Source: Amblyomma americanum
Taxonomy: Eukaryota > Arthropoda > Arachnida > Ixodida > Ixodidae
Assembly: GCF_052857255.1 (NCBI RefSeq)
Contig: NC_135504.1
Coordinates: 145,354,121 to 145,418,120, forward strand
Reading direction: 5' to 3'
Length of the DNA stretch: 64,000 nucleotides
The translations under genes and the position numbers were made by a program. Positions 38,001 to 51,500 of this stretch are shown here, one piece after another. The notes beneath the pieces are model-generated. The model was not told where the DNA came from, searched no databases, and worked only from the letters and a program-made list of their open reading frames with translations. Numbering within the stretch: position 1 is the stretch's first letter; each line of letters opens with the position of its first letter.

Positions 38001-40823
38001 GCGAAAACTTTTATTCCGGCTCAAAACAACGGGATACATCGTTTTAGATCGAAAATAGCAAAATACACGAGCATCGATTTTACGAGTCGTCGAAGAGTAG
38101 ACGAGAGAAAGGTGTAAACTTTTTCTCTCAGAACTGCGCGGAAACTTGTATTTCGGATCAAAAGAACGGGATACATTGTTTTAGATCGAAACAAGCAAGA
38201 TTCACGAGCATCGATTTTACGATTCGTCGAGGAGTAGACGAGAGAAAGGTGTAAACTTTTTCTCTCCGAACTGCGCGAAAAATTTATTCCGGCTCAAAAC
38301 AACGGAATATATCCTTTTAGATCGAAACTAGCAAGATTCACGGGCATCGATTTTACGAGTCGTCGAAGAGTAGACGAGAGAAAGGTTTAAACTTTTTCTC
38401 TCAGAACTGCGCGAAAACTTGTATTCTGGCTCAAACCAACGGAATACATCGTTTTAGATCGAAACTAGCAAAATTCACGAGCATCAATTTTACGAGTCCT
38501 CGAAGAGTAGACGAAAGAAAGGTGTAAACTTTTTCTCTCAGAACTGCGCGAAAACTTGTATTCCGGCTCAAAACAACGGGATACATTGTTTTAGATCGAA
38601 ACAAGCAAGATTCACGAGCATCGATTTTACGATTCGTCGAGGAGTAGACGAGAGAAAGGTGTAAACTTTTTCTCTCCGAACTGCGCGAAAACTTTTATTC
38701 CGGCTCAAAACAACGGGATACATCGTTTTAGATCGAAAATAGCAAAATACATGAGCATCGATTTTACGAGTCGTCGAAGAGTAGACGAGAGAAAGGTGTA
38801 AACTTTTTCTCTCAGAACTGCGCGGAAACTTGTATTCCGGCTCAAAACAACGGGATACATCGTTTTAGATCGAAACTAGCAGGATTCACGAGCATCGATT
38901 TTACAAGTCTTCGAAGAGTAGACGAGAGAAAGGTGTAAACTTTTTCTCTCAGAGCTGCGCGAAAACTTGTATTCCGGCTCAAAACAACGGGATACATCGT
39001 TTTAGATCGAAACTAGCAAGATTCACGAGCATCGATTTTACGAGTCCTCGAAGAGTAGACCAGAGAAAGGTGTAAACTTTTTCTCTCAGAACTGCGCGAA
39101 AACTTGTATTCCGGCTCAAAACAACGGGAAACATCGTTTTAGATCGAAACTAGCAAGATTCACGAGCATCGATTTTACGAGTCCTCGAAGAGTAGACGAG
39201 AGAAAGGTGTAAACTTTTTCTCTCCGAACTGCGCGAAAACTTGTATTCCGGCTCAAAACAACGGGATACATCGTTTTGGATCGAAACTAGCAGGATTCAC
39301 GAGCATCGATTTCAGAAGTCCTCGAAGAGTAGACGAGAGAAAGGTGTAAACGTTTTCTCTCATAACTGCGCGAAAACTTGTATTCTGGCTCAAAACAACG
39401 GGATACATCGTTTTAGGTCGAAACTAGCAAGATTCACGAGCATCGATTTTACAAGTCGTCGAATATAGACGAGAGAAATGTGTAAACTTTTTCTCTCAGA
39501 GCTGCGCGAAAACTTTTATTCCGGCTCAAAACAACGGGATACATCGTTTTAGATCGAAAATAGCAAAATACATGAGCATCGATTTTACGAGTCGTCGAAG
39601 AGTAGACGAGAGAAAGGTGTAAACTTTTTCTCTCAGAACTGCGCGGAAATTTGTATTTCGGATCAAAAGAACGGGATACATTGTTTTAGATCGAAACAAG
39701 CAAGATTCACGAGCATCGATTTTACGATTCGTCGAGGAGTAGACGAGAGAAAGGTGTAAACTTTTTCTCTCCGAACTGCGCGAAAAATTTATTCCGGCTC
39801 AAAACAACGGAATATATCCTTTTAGATCGAAACTCGCAAGATTCACGGGCATCGATTTTACGAGTCGTCAAAGAGTAGACGAGACAAAGGTTTAAACTTT
39901 TTCTCTCAGAACTGCGCGAAAACTTGTATTCTGGCTCAAAACAACGGGATACATCGTTTTAGATCGAAACTAGCAAAATTCACGAGCATCAATTTTACGA
40001 GTCCTCGAAGAGTAGACGAAAGAAAGGTGTAAACTTTTTCTCTCAGAACTGCGCGAAAACTTGTATTCCGGCTCAAAACAACGGGATACATTGTTTTAGA
40101 TCGAAACTAGCAAGATTCACGAGCATCGATTTTACAAGTCTTCGATATAGACGAGAAAAAGGTGTAAACTTTTTCTCTCAGAACTGCGCAAAAACTTGTA
40201 TTCCGGCTCAAAACAACGGGATACATCGTTTTAGATCGAATCTAGCAAGATTCACGAGCATCGATTACACAAGTCTTCGAAGAGTAGACGAGAGAAAGGT
40301 GTACACTTTTTCTCTCAGAACTGCGCGAAAACTTGTATTCCGGCTCAAAACAACGGGATACATCGTTTTAGATCGAAACTAGCAAGATTCACGAGCATCG
40401 ATTTTACGAGTCCTCGAAGAGTAGACGAGAGAAAGGTGTAAACTTTTTCTCTCAGAACTGCGCGAAAACTTGTATTTCGGATCAAAACAACGGGATACAT
40501 TGTTTTAGATCGAAACTAGCAAGATTCACGAGCATCACCTTTACGATTCGTCGAGGAGTAGACGAGAGAAAGGTGTAAACTTTTCTCTCCGAACTGCGCG
40601 AAAACTTTTATTCCGGCTCAAAACAACGGGATACATCGTTTTAGATCGCAAATAGCAAAATTCATGAGCATCGATTTTACGAGTCGTCGAAGAGTAGAGG
40701 AGAGAAAGGCGTAAACTTTTTCTCTCAGAACTGCGCGGAAACTTGTATTCCGGCTCAAAACAACGGGATACATCGTTTTAGATCGAAACTAGCAGGATTC
40801 ACGAGCATCGATTTTACAAGTCT
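35082..40823 (+). repeat. 5,742-bp HOR unit (42 monomers), copy 1, nested in super-unit
   Basis: Bases 35082-39786 match 40824-45528 at an offset of 5,742 bp (42 x 137 minus 12). Few differences are seen: ATCATTTT versus ATCCTTTT near 35452, ACAACG versus ACATCG near 37081 and GGGATAC versus GGGATGC near 38857. Since 5,742 + 7,931 = 13,673, the marker triplets (for example AGAATCACGAG near 36556, 42298 and 50229) show three copies of this region in the window. Confidence 0.92.
36985..39478 (+). repeat. 1,642-bp HOR (12 monomers) inside the 42-mer
   Basis: Bases 36985-37836 match 38627-39478 at an offset of 1,642 bp (12 x 137 minus 2), with a handful of substitutions (TCAGGAGC versus TCACGAGC, CCGGTTC versus CCGGCTC, GAGACAGG versus GAGAAAGG). 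The same pair recurs at 42.7-45.2 kb and 50.7-53.1 kb because the whole 42-mer was copied. The unit includes the GGTTTAAAC monomer, in which an 8-bp palindrome GTTTAAAC arises. Confidence 0.88.
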
Positions 40824-43800
40824 TCGAAGAGTAGACGAGAGAAAGGTGTAAACTTTTTCTCTCAGAACTCCGCGAAAACTTGTATTCCGGCTCAAAACAA
40901 CGGGATACATCGTTTTAGATCGAAACTAGCAAGATTCACGAGCATCGATTTTACGAGTCCTCGAAGAGTAGACGAGAGAAAGGTGTAAACTTTTTCTCTC
41001 AGAACTGCGCGAAAACTTGTATTTCGGATCAAAAGAACGGGATACATTGTTTTAGATCGAAACTAGCAAGATTCACGAGCATCGATTTTACGATTCGTCG
41101 AGGAGTAGACGAGAGAAAGGTGTAAACTTTTTCTCTCCGAACTGCGCGAAAACTTGTATTCCGGCTCAAAACAACGGGATATATCCTTTTAGATCGAAAC
41201 TAGCAAGATTCACGGGCATCGATTTTACGAGTCGTCGAAGAGTAGACGAGATAAAGGTTTAAACTTTTTCTCCCAGAACTGCGCGAAAACTTGTATTCCG
41301 GCTCAAAACAACGGGATACATTGTTTTAGATCGAAACTAGCAAGATTCACGAGCATCGATTTTACAAGTCGTCGATATAGACGAGAGAAAGGTGTAAACT
41401 TTTTCTCTCAGAACTGCGCAAAAACTTGTATTCCGGCTCAAAACAACGGGATACATCGTTTTAGATCGAATCTAGCAAGATTCACGAGCATCGATTACAC
41501 AAGTCTTCGAAGAGTAGACGAGAGAAAGGTGTACACTTTTTCTCTCAGAACTGCGCGAAAACTTGTATTCCGGCTCAAAACAACGGGATACGTCGATTTA
41601 AATCGAAACTAGCAAGATTCACGGGCATCGATTTTACAAGTCGTCGAAGAGTACACTAGAGAAAGGTGTAAACTTTTTCTCTCAGAACTCCGCGAAAACT
41701 TGTATTCCGGCTCAAAACAACGGGATACATCGTTTTAGATCGAAACTAGCAAGATTCACGAGCATCGATTTTACGAGTCCTCGAAGAGTAGACGAGAGAA
41801 AGGTATAAACTTTTTCTCTCAGAACTGCGCGAAAACTTGTATTTCGGATCAAAAGAACGGGATACATTGTTTTAGATCGAAACAAGCAAGATTCACGAGC
41901 ATCGATTTTACGATTCGTCGAGGAGTAGACGAGAGAAAGGTGTAAACTTTTTCTCTCCGAACTGCGCGAAAAATTTATTCCGGCTCAAAACAACGGAATA
42001 TATCCTTTTAGATCGAAACTAGCAAGATTCACGGGCATCGATTTTACGAGTCGTCGAAGAGTAGACGAGAGAAAGGTTTAAACTTTTTCTCTCAGAACTG
42101 CGCGAAAACTTGTAGTCTGGCTCAAAACAACGGGATACATCGTTTTAGATCGAAACTAGCAAAATTCACGAGCATCAATTTTACGAGTCCTCGAAGAGTA
42201 GACGAGAGAAAGGTGTAAACTTTTTCTCTCAGAACTGCGCGAAAACTTGTATTCCGGCTCAAAACAACGGGATACATTGTTTTAGATCGAAACTAGCAAG
42301 AATCACGAGCATCGATTTTACAAGTCGTCGATATAGACGAGAAAAAGGTGTAAACTTTTTCTCTCAGAACTGCGCAAAAACTTGTATTCCGGCTCAAAAC
42401 AACGGGATACATCGTTTTAGATCGAATCTAGCAAGATTCACGAGCATCGATTACACAAGTCTTCGAAGAGTAGACGAGAGAAAGGTGTACACTTTTTCTC
42501 TCAGAACTGCGCGAAAACTTGTATTTCGGATCAAAAGAACGGGATACATTGTTTTAGATCGAAACTAGCAAGATTCACGAGCATCGATTTTACGAGTCCT
42601 CGAAGAGTAGACGAGAGAAAGGTGTAAACTTTTTCTCTCAGAACTGCGCGAAAACTTGTATTTCGGATCAAAACAACGGGATACATTGTTTTAGATCGAA
42701 ACTAGCAAGATTCACGAGCATCAACTTTACGATTCGTCGAGGAGTAGACGAGAGAAAGGTGTAAACTTTTTCTCTCCGAACTGCGCGAAAACTTTTATTC
42801 CGGCTCAAAACAACGGGATACATCGTTTTAGATCGAAAATAGCAAAATACATGAGCATCGATTTTACGAGTCGTCGAAGAGTAGACGAGAGAAAGGTGTA
42901 AACTTTTTCTCTCAGAACTGCGCGGAAACTTGTATTCCGGCTCAAAACAACGGGATACATCGTTTTAGATCGAAACTAGCAGGATTCACGAGCATCGATT
43001 TTACAAGTCTTCGAAGAGTAGACGAGAGAAAGGTGTAAACTTTTTCTCTCAGAGCTGCGCGAAAACTTGTATTCCGGCTCAAAACAACGGGATACATCGT
43101 TTTAGATCGAAACTAGCAAGATTCAGGAGCATCGATTTTACGAGTCCTCGAAGAGTAGACCAGAGAAAGGTGTAAACTTTTTCTCTCAGAACTGCGCGAA
43201 AATTTGTATTCCGGTTCAAAACAACGGGAAACATCGTTTTAGATCGAAACTAGCAAGATTCACGAGCATCGATTTTACGAGTCCTCGAAGAGTAGACGAG
43301 AGAAAGGTGTAAACTTTTTCTCTCCGAACTGCGCGAAAACTTGTATTCCGGCTCAAAACAACGGGATACATCGTTTTGGATCGAAACTAGCAGGATTCAC
43401 GAGCATCGATTTCAGAAGTCCTCGAAGAGTAGACGAGAGACAGGTGTAAACGTTTTCTCTCATAACTGCGCGAAAACTTGTATTCTGGCTCAAAACAACG
43501 GGATACATCGTTTTAGGTCGAAACTAGCAAGATTCACGAGCATCGATTTTACAAGTCGTCGAATATAGACGAGAGAAAGGTGTAAACTTTTTCTCTCAGA
43601 ACTGCGCGAAAACTTGTATTTCGGATCAAAACAACGGGATACATTGTTTTAGCTCGAAACTAGCAAGATTCACGAGCATCAACTTTACGATTCGTCGAGG
43701 AGTAGACGAGAGAAAGGTGTAAACTTTTTCTCTCCGAACTGCGCGAAAACTTTTATTCCGGCTCAAAACAACGGGATACATCGTTTTAGATCGAAAATAG

Positions 43801-45528
43801 CAAAATACACGAGCATCGATTTTACGAGTCGTCGAAGAGTAGACGAGAGAAAGGTGTAAACTTTTTCTCTCAGAACTGCGCGGAAACTTGTATTTCGGAT
43901 CAAAAGAACGGGATACATTGTTTTAGATCGAAACAAGCAAGATTCACGAGCATCGATTTTACGATTCGTCGAGGAGTAGACGAGAGAAAGGTGTAAACTT
44001 TTTCTCTCCGAACTGCGCGAAAAATTTATTCCGGCTCAAAACAACGGAATATATCCTTTTAGATCGAAACTAGCAAGATTCACGGGCATCGATTTTACGA
44101 GTCGTCGAAGAGTAGACGAGAGAAAGGTTTAAACTTTTTCTCTCAGAACTGCGCGAAAACTTGTATTCTGGCTCAAACCAACGGAATACATCGTTTTAGA
44201 TCGAAACTAGCAAAATTCACGAGCATCAATTTTACGAGTCCTCGAAGAGTAGACGAAAGAAAGGTGTAAACTTTTTCTCTCAGAACTGCGCGAAAACTTG
44301 TATTCCGGCTCAAAACAACGGGATACATTGTTTTAGATCGAAACAAGCAAGATTCACGAGCATCGATTTTACGATTCGTCGAGGAGTAGACGAGAGAAAG
44401 GTGTAAACTTTTTCTCTCCGAACTGCGCGAAAACTTTTATTCCGGCTCAAAACAACGGGATACATCGTTTTAGATCGAAAATAGCAAAATACATGAGCAT
44501 CGATTTTACGAGTCGTCGAAGAGTAGACGAGAGAAAGGTGTAAACTTTTTCTCTCAGAACTGCGCGGAAACTTGTATTCCGGCTCAAAACAACGGGATGC
44601 ATCGTTTTAGATCGAAACTAGCAGGATTCACGAGCATCGATTTTACAAGTCTTCGAAGAGTAGACGAGAGAAAGGTGTAAACTTTTTCTCTCAGAGCTGC
44701 GCGAAAACTTGTATTCCGGCTCAAAACAACGGGATACATCGTTTTAGATCGAAACTAGCAAGATTCACGAGCATCGATTTTACGAGTCCTCGAAGAGTAG
44801 ACCAGAGAAAGGTGTAAACTTTTTCTCTCAGAACTGCGCGAAAACTTGTATTCCGGCTCAAAACAACGGGAAACATCGTTTTAGATCGAAACTAGCAAGA
44901 TTCACGAGCATCGATTTTACGAGTCCTCGAAGAGTAGACGAGAGAAAGGTGTAAACTTTTTCTCTCCGAACTGCGCGAAAACTTGTATTCCGGCTCAAAA
45001 CAACGGGATACATCGTTTTGGATCGAAACTAGCAGGATTCACGAGCATCGATTTCAGAAGTCCTCGAAGAGTAGACGAGAGAAAGGTGTAAACGTTTTCT
45101 CTCATAACTGCGCGAAAACTTGTATTCTGGCTCAAAACAACGGGATACATCGTTTTAGGTCGAAACTAGCAAGATTCACGAGCATCGATTTTACAAGTCG
45201 TCGAATATAGACGAGAGAAATGTGTAAACTTTTTCTCTCAGAGCTGCGCGAAAACTTTTATTCCGGCTCAAAACAACGGGATACATCGTTTTAGATCGAA
45301 AATAGCAAAATACATGAGCATCGATTTTACGAGTCGTCGAAGAGTAGACGAGAGAAAGGTGTAAACTTTTTCTCTCAGAACTGCGCGGAAATTTGTATTT
45401 CGGATCAAAAGAACGGGATACATTGTTTTAGATCGAAACAAGCAAGATTCACGAGCATCGATTTTACGATTCGTCGAGGAGTAGACGAGAGAAAGGTGTA
45501 AACTTTTTCTCTCCGAACTGCGCGAAAA
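40824..45528 (+). repeat. 5,742-bp HOR unit (42 monomers), copy 2 (4.7 kb retained)
   Basis: Second copy, collinear with copy 1 until 45528. There it meets the start of the second super-unit and lacks the GAAAAATTTATTCC monomer expected next. The internal 12-mer structure (1,642 bp) is the same as in copy 1. Confidence 0.9.
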
Positions 45529-48500
45529 CTTGTATTCTGGCTCAAAACAACGGGATACATCGTTTTAGATCGAAACTAGCAAAATTCACGAGCATCAATT
45601 TTACGAGTCCTCGAAGAGTAGACGAAAGAAAGGTGTAAACTTTTTCTCTCAGAACTGCGCGAAAACTTGTATTCCGGCTCAAAACAACGGGATACATTGT
45701 TTTAGATCGAAACTAGCAAGATTCACGAGCATCGATTTTACAAGTCTTCGATATAGACGAGAAAAAGGTGTAAACTTTTTCTCTCAGAACTGCGCAAAAA
45801 CTTGTATTCCGGCTCAAAACAACGGGATACATCGTTTTAGATCGAATCTAGCAAGATTCACGAGCATCGATTACACAAGTCTTCGAAGAGTAGACGAGAG
45901 AAAGGTGTACACTTTTTCTCTCAGAACTGCGCGAAAACTTGTATTCCGGCTCAAAACAACGGGATACATCGTTTTAGATCGAAACTAGCAAGATTCACGA
46001 GCATCGATTTTACGAGTCCTCGAAGAGTAGACGAGAGAAAGGTGTAAACTTTTTCTCTCAGAACTGCGCGAAAACTTGTATTTCGGATCAAAACAACGGG
46101 ATACATTGTTTTAGATCGAAACTAGCAAGATTCACGAGCATCACCTTTACGATTCGTCGAGGAGTAGACGAGAGAAAGGTGTAAACTTTTCTCTCCGAAC
46201 TGCGCGAAAACTTTTATTCCGGCTCAAAACAACGGGATACATCGTTTTAGATCGCAAATAGCAAAATTCATGAGCATCGATTTTACGAGTCGTCGAAGAG
46301 TAGAGGAGAGAAAGGCGTAAACTTTTTCTCTCAGAACTGCGCGGAAACTTGTATTCCGGCTCAAAACAACGGGATACATCGTTTTAGATCGAAACTAGCA
46401 GGATTCACGAGCATCGATTTTACAAGTCTTCGAAGAGTAGACGAGAGAAAGGTGTAAACTTTTTCTCTCAGAACTCCGCGAAAACTTGTATTCCGGCTCA
46501 AAACAACGGGATACATCGTTTTAGATCGAAACTAGCAAGATTCACGAGCATCGATTTTACGAGTCCTCGAAGAGTAGACGAGAGAAAGGTGTAAACTTTT
46601 TCTCTCAAAACTGCGTGAAAACTTGTATTTCGGATCAAAAGAACGGGATACATTGTTTTAGATCGAAACTAGCAAGATTCACGAGCATCGATTTTACGAT
46701 TCGTCGAGGAGTAGACGAGAGAAAGGTGTAAACTTTTTCTCTCCGAACTGCGCGAAAACTTTTATTCCGGCTCAAAACAACGGGATATATCCTTTTAGAT
46801 CGAAACTAGCAAGATTCACGGGCATCGATTTTACGAGTCGTCGAAGAGTAGACGAGATAAAGGTTTAAACTTTTTCTCTCAGAACTGCGCGAAAACTTGT
46901 ATTCCGGCTCAAAACAACGGGATACATTGTTTTAGATCGAAACTAGCAAGATTCACGAGCATCGATTTTACAAGTCGTCGATATAGACGAGAGAAAGGTG
47001 TAAACTTTTTCTCTCAGAACTGCGCAAAAACTTGTATTCCGGCTCAAAACAACGGGATACATCGTTTTAGATCGAATCTAGCAAGATTCACGAGCATCGA
47101 TTACACAAGTCTTCGAAGAGTAGACGAGAGAAAGGTGTACACTTTTTCTCTCAGAACTGCGCGAAAACTTGTATTCCGGCTCAAAACAACGGGATACGTC
47201 GATTTAAATTGAAACTAGCAAGATTCACGGGCATCGATTTTACAAGTCGTCGAAGAGTACACTAGAGAAAGGTGTAAACTTTTTCTCTCAGAACTCCGCG
47301 AAAACTTGTATTCCGGCTCAAAACAACGGGATACATCGTTTTAGATCGAAACTAGCAAGATTCACGAGCATCGATTTTACGAGTCCTCGAAGAGTAGACG
47401 AGAGAAAGGTATAAACTTTTTCTCTCAGAACTGCGCGAAAACTTGTATTTCGGATCAAAAGAACGGGATACATTGTTTTAGATCGAAACAAGCAAGATTC
47501 ACGAGCATCGATTTTACGATTCGTCGAGGAGTAGACGAGAGAAAGGTGTAAACTTTTTCTCTCCGAACTGCGCGAAAAATTTATTCCGGCTCAAAACAAC
47601 GGAATATATCCTTTTAGATCGAAACTAGCAAGATTCACGGGCATCGATTTTACGAGTCGTCGAAGAGTAGACGAGAGAAAGGTTTAAACTTTTTCTCTCA
47701 GAACTGCGCGAAAACTTGTAGTCTGGCTCAAAACAACGGGATACATCGTTTTAGATCGAAACTAGCAAAATTCACGAGCATCAATTTTACGAGTCCTCGA
47801 AGAGTAGACGAGAGAAAGGTGTAAACTTTTTCTCTCAGAACTGCGCGAAAACTTGTATTTCGGATCAAAACAACGGGATACATTGTTTTAGATCGAAACT
47901 AGCAAGATTCACGAGCATCACCTTTACGATTCGTCGAGGAGTAGACGAGAGAAAGGTGTAAACTTTTTCTCTCCGAACTGCGCGAAAACTTTTATTCCGG
48001 CTCAAAACAACGGGATACATCGTTTTAGATCGAAACTAGCAGGATTCACGAGCATCGATTTTACAAGTCTTCGAAGAGTAGACGAGAGAAAGGTGTAAAC
48101 TTTTTCTCTCAGAGCTGCGCGAAAACTTGTATTCCGGCTCAAAACAACGGGATACATCGTTTTAGATCGAAACTAGCAAGATTCACGAGCATCGATTTTA
48201 CGAGTCCTCGAAGAGTAGACGAGAGAAAGGTGTAAACTTTTTCTCTCAGAACTGCGCGAAAACTTGTATTCCGGCTCAAAACAACGGGATACATCGTTTT
48301 AGATCGAAACTAGCAAGATTCACGAGCATCGATTTTACGAGTCCTCGAAGAGTAGACGAGAGAAAGGTGTAAACTTTTTCTCTCCGAACTGCGCGAAATC
48401 TTGTATTCCGGCTCAAAACAACGGGATACATCGTTTTGGATCGAAACTAGCAGGATTCACGAGCATCGATTTTAGAAGTCCTCGAAGAGTAGACGAGAGA

Positions 48501-51500
48501 AAGGTGTAAACGTTTTCTCTCATAACTGCGCGAAAACTTGTATTCTGGCTCAAATCAACGGGATACATCGTTTTAGGTCGAAACTAGCAAGATTCACGAG
48601 CATCGATTTTACAAGTCGTCGAATATAGACGAGAGAAATGTGTAAACTTTTTCTCTCAGAGCTGCGCGAAAACTTTTATTCCGGCTCAAAACAACGGGAT
48701 ACATCGTTTTAGATCGAAAATAGCAAAATACATGAGCATCGATTTTACGAGTCGTCGAAGAGTAGACGAGAGAAAGGTGTAAACTTTTTCTCTCAGAACT
48801 CCGCGAAAACTTGTATTCCGGCTCAAAACAACGGGATACATCGTTTTAGATCGAAACTAGCAAGATTCACGAGCATCGATTTTACGAGTCCTCGAAGAGT
48901 AGACGAGAGAAAGGTGTAAACTTTTTCTCTCAGAACTGCGCGAAAACTTGTATTTCGGATCAAAAGAACGGGATACATTGTTTTAGATCGAAACTAGCAA
49001 GATTCACGAGCATCGATTTTACGATTCGTCGAGGAGTAGACGAGAGAAAGGTGTAAACTTTTTCTCTCCGAACTGCGCGAAAACTTTTATTCCGGCTCAA
49101 AACAACGGGATATATCCTTTTAGATCGAAACTAGCAAGATTCACGGGCATCGATTTTACGAGTCGTCGAAGAGTAGACGAGATAAAGGTTTAAACTTTTT
49201 CTCCCAGAACTGCGCGAAAACTTGTATTCCGGCTCAAAACAACGGGATACATTGTTTTAGATCGAAACTAGCAAGATTCACGAGCATCGATTTTACAAGT
49301 CGTCGATATAGACGAGAGAAAGGTGTAAACTTTTTCTCTCAGAACTGCGCAAAAACTTGTATTCCGGCTCAAAACAACGGGATACATCGTTTTAGATCGA
49401 ATCTAGCAAGATTCACGAGCATCGATTACACAAGTCTTCGAAGAGTAGACGAGAGAAAGGTGTACACTTTTTCTCTCAGAACTGCGCGAAAACTTGTATT
49501 CCAGCTCAAAACAACGGGATACGTCGATTTAAATCGAAACTAGCAAGATTCACGGGCATCGATTTTACAAGTCGTCGAAGAGTACACTAGAGAAAGGTGT
49601 AAACTTTTTCTCTCAGAACTCCGCGAAAACTTGTATTCCGGCTCAAAACAACGGGATACATCGTTTTAGATCGAAACTAGCAAGATTCACGAGCATCGAT
49701 TTTACGAGTCCTCGAAGAGTAGACGAGAGAAAGGTATAAACTTTTTCTCTCAGAACTGCGCGAAAACTTGTATTTCGGATCAAAAGAACGGGATACATTG
49801 TTTTAGATCGAAACAAGCAAGATTCACGAGCATCGATTTTACGATTCGTCGAGGAGTAGACGAGAGAAAGGTGTAAACTTTTTCTCTCCGAACTGCGCGA
49901 AAAATTTATTCCGGCTCAAAACAACGGAATATATCCTTTTAGATCGAAACTAGCAAGATTCACGGGCATCGATTTTACGAGTCGTCGAAGAGTAGACGAG
50001 AGAAAGGTTTAAACTTTTTCTCTCAGAACTGCGCGAAAACTTGTAGTCTGGCTCAAAACAACGGGATACATCGTTTTAGATCGAAACTAGCAAAATTCAC
50101 GAGCATCAATTTTACGAGTCCTCGAAGAGTAGACGAGAGAAAGGTGTAAACTTTTTCTCTCAGAACTGCGCGAAAACTTGTATTCCGGCTCAAAACAACG
50201 GGATACATTGTTTTAGATCGAAACTAGCAAGAATCACGAGCATCGATTTTACAAGTCGTCGATATAGACGAGAAAAAGGTGTAAACTTTTTCTCTCAGAA
50301 CTGCGCAAAAACTTGTATTCCGGCTCAAAACAACGGGATACATCGTTTTAGATCGAATCTAGCAAGATTCACGAGCATCGATTACACAAGTCTTCGAAGA
50401 GTAGACGAGAGAAAGGTGTACACTTTTTCTCTCAGAACTGCGCGAAAACTTGTATTTCGGATCAAAAGAACGGGATACATTGTTTTAGATCGAAACTAGC
50501 AAGATTCACGAGCATCGATTTTACGAGTCCTCGAAGAGTAGACGAGAGAAAGGTGTAAACTTTTTCTCTCAGAACTGCGCGAAAACTTGTATTTCGGATC
50601 AAAACAACGGGATACATTGTTTTAGATCGAAACTAGCAAGATTCACGAGCATCAACTTTACGATTCGTCGAGGAGTAGACGAGAGAAAGGTGTAAACTTT
50701 TTCTCTCCGAACTGCGCGAAAACTTTTATTCCGGCTCAAAACAACGGGATACATCGTTTTAGATCGAAAATAGCAAAATACATGAGCATCGATTTTACGA
50801 GTCGTCGAAGAGTAGACGAGAGAAAGGTGTAAACTTTTTCTCTCAGAACTGCGCGGAAACTTGTATTCCGGCTCAAAACAACGGGATACATCGTTTTAGA
50901 TCGAAACTAGCAGGATTCACGAGCATCGATTTTACAAGTCTTCGAAGAGTAGACGAGAGAAAGGTGTAAACTTTTTCTCTCAGAGCTGCGCGAAAACTTG
51001 TATTCCGGCTCAAAACAACGGGATACATCGTTTTAGATCGAAACTAGCAAGATTCAGGAGCATCGATTTTACGAGTCCTCGAAGAGTAGACCAGAGAAAG
51101 GTGTAAACTTTTTCTCTCAGAACTGCGCGAAAATTTGTATTCCGGTTCAAAACAACGGGAAACATCGTTTTAGATCGAAACTAGCAAGATTCACGAGCAT
51201 CGATTTTACGAGTCCTCGAAGAGTAGACGAGAGAATGGTGTAAACTTTTTCTCTCCGAACTGCGCGAAAACTTGTATTCCGGCTCAAAACAACGGGATAC
51301 ATCGTTTTGGATCGAAACTAGCAGGATTCACGAGCATCGATTTCAGAAGTCCTCGAAGAGTAGACGAGAGACAGGTGTAAACGTTTTCTCTCATAACTGC
51401 GCGAAAACTTGTATTCTGGCTCAAAACAACGGGATACATCGTTTTAGGTCGAAACTAGCAAGATTCACGAGCATCGATTTTACAAGTCGTCGAATATAGA

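Larger units (their letters stand above)
31842..45514 (+). repeat. 13,673-bp super-unit (about 100 monomers), copy 1
   Basis: Bases 31842-39478 align with 45515-53151 at a constant offset of 13,673 bp (100 x 137 minus 27). Diagnostic variants shared only by these two places include CTCAAAACTGCGTG (32931 and 46604) and TTCTGGCTCAAATC (34869 and 48542), both absent from the intervening 5.7-kb copies. I noticed fewer than ten substitutions in about 7.6 kb, for example ACAACG versus ACATCG at 37081 and TAGCTCG versus TAGATCG at about 37911. Inside lie a 5,742-bp duplication and 12-mer repeats. Bases 31412 to about 34180 are also repeated at 39479 to about 42240 (offset 8,067 bp). Confidence 0.9.

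Noticed and set aside
38346..38395. GTTTAAAC 8-bp palindrome in GGTTTAAAC monomers as a regulatory site
   Set aside because: It arises from a single G-to-T change in GGTGTAAAC and spreads only because its HOR was copied; nothing suggests independent selection.
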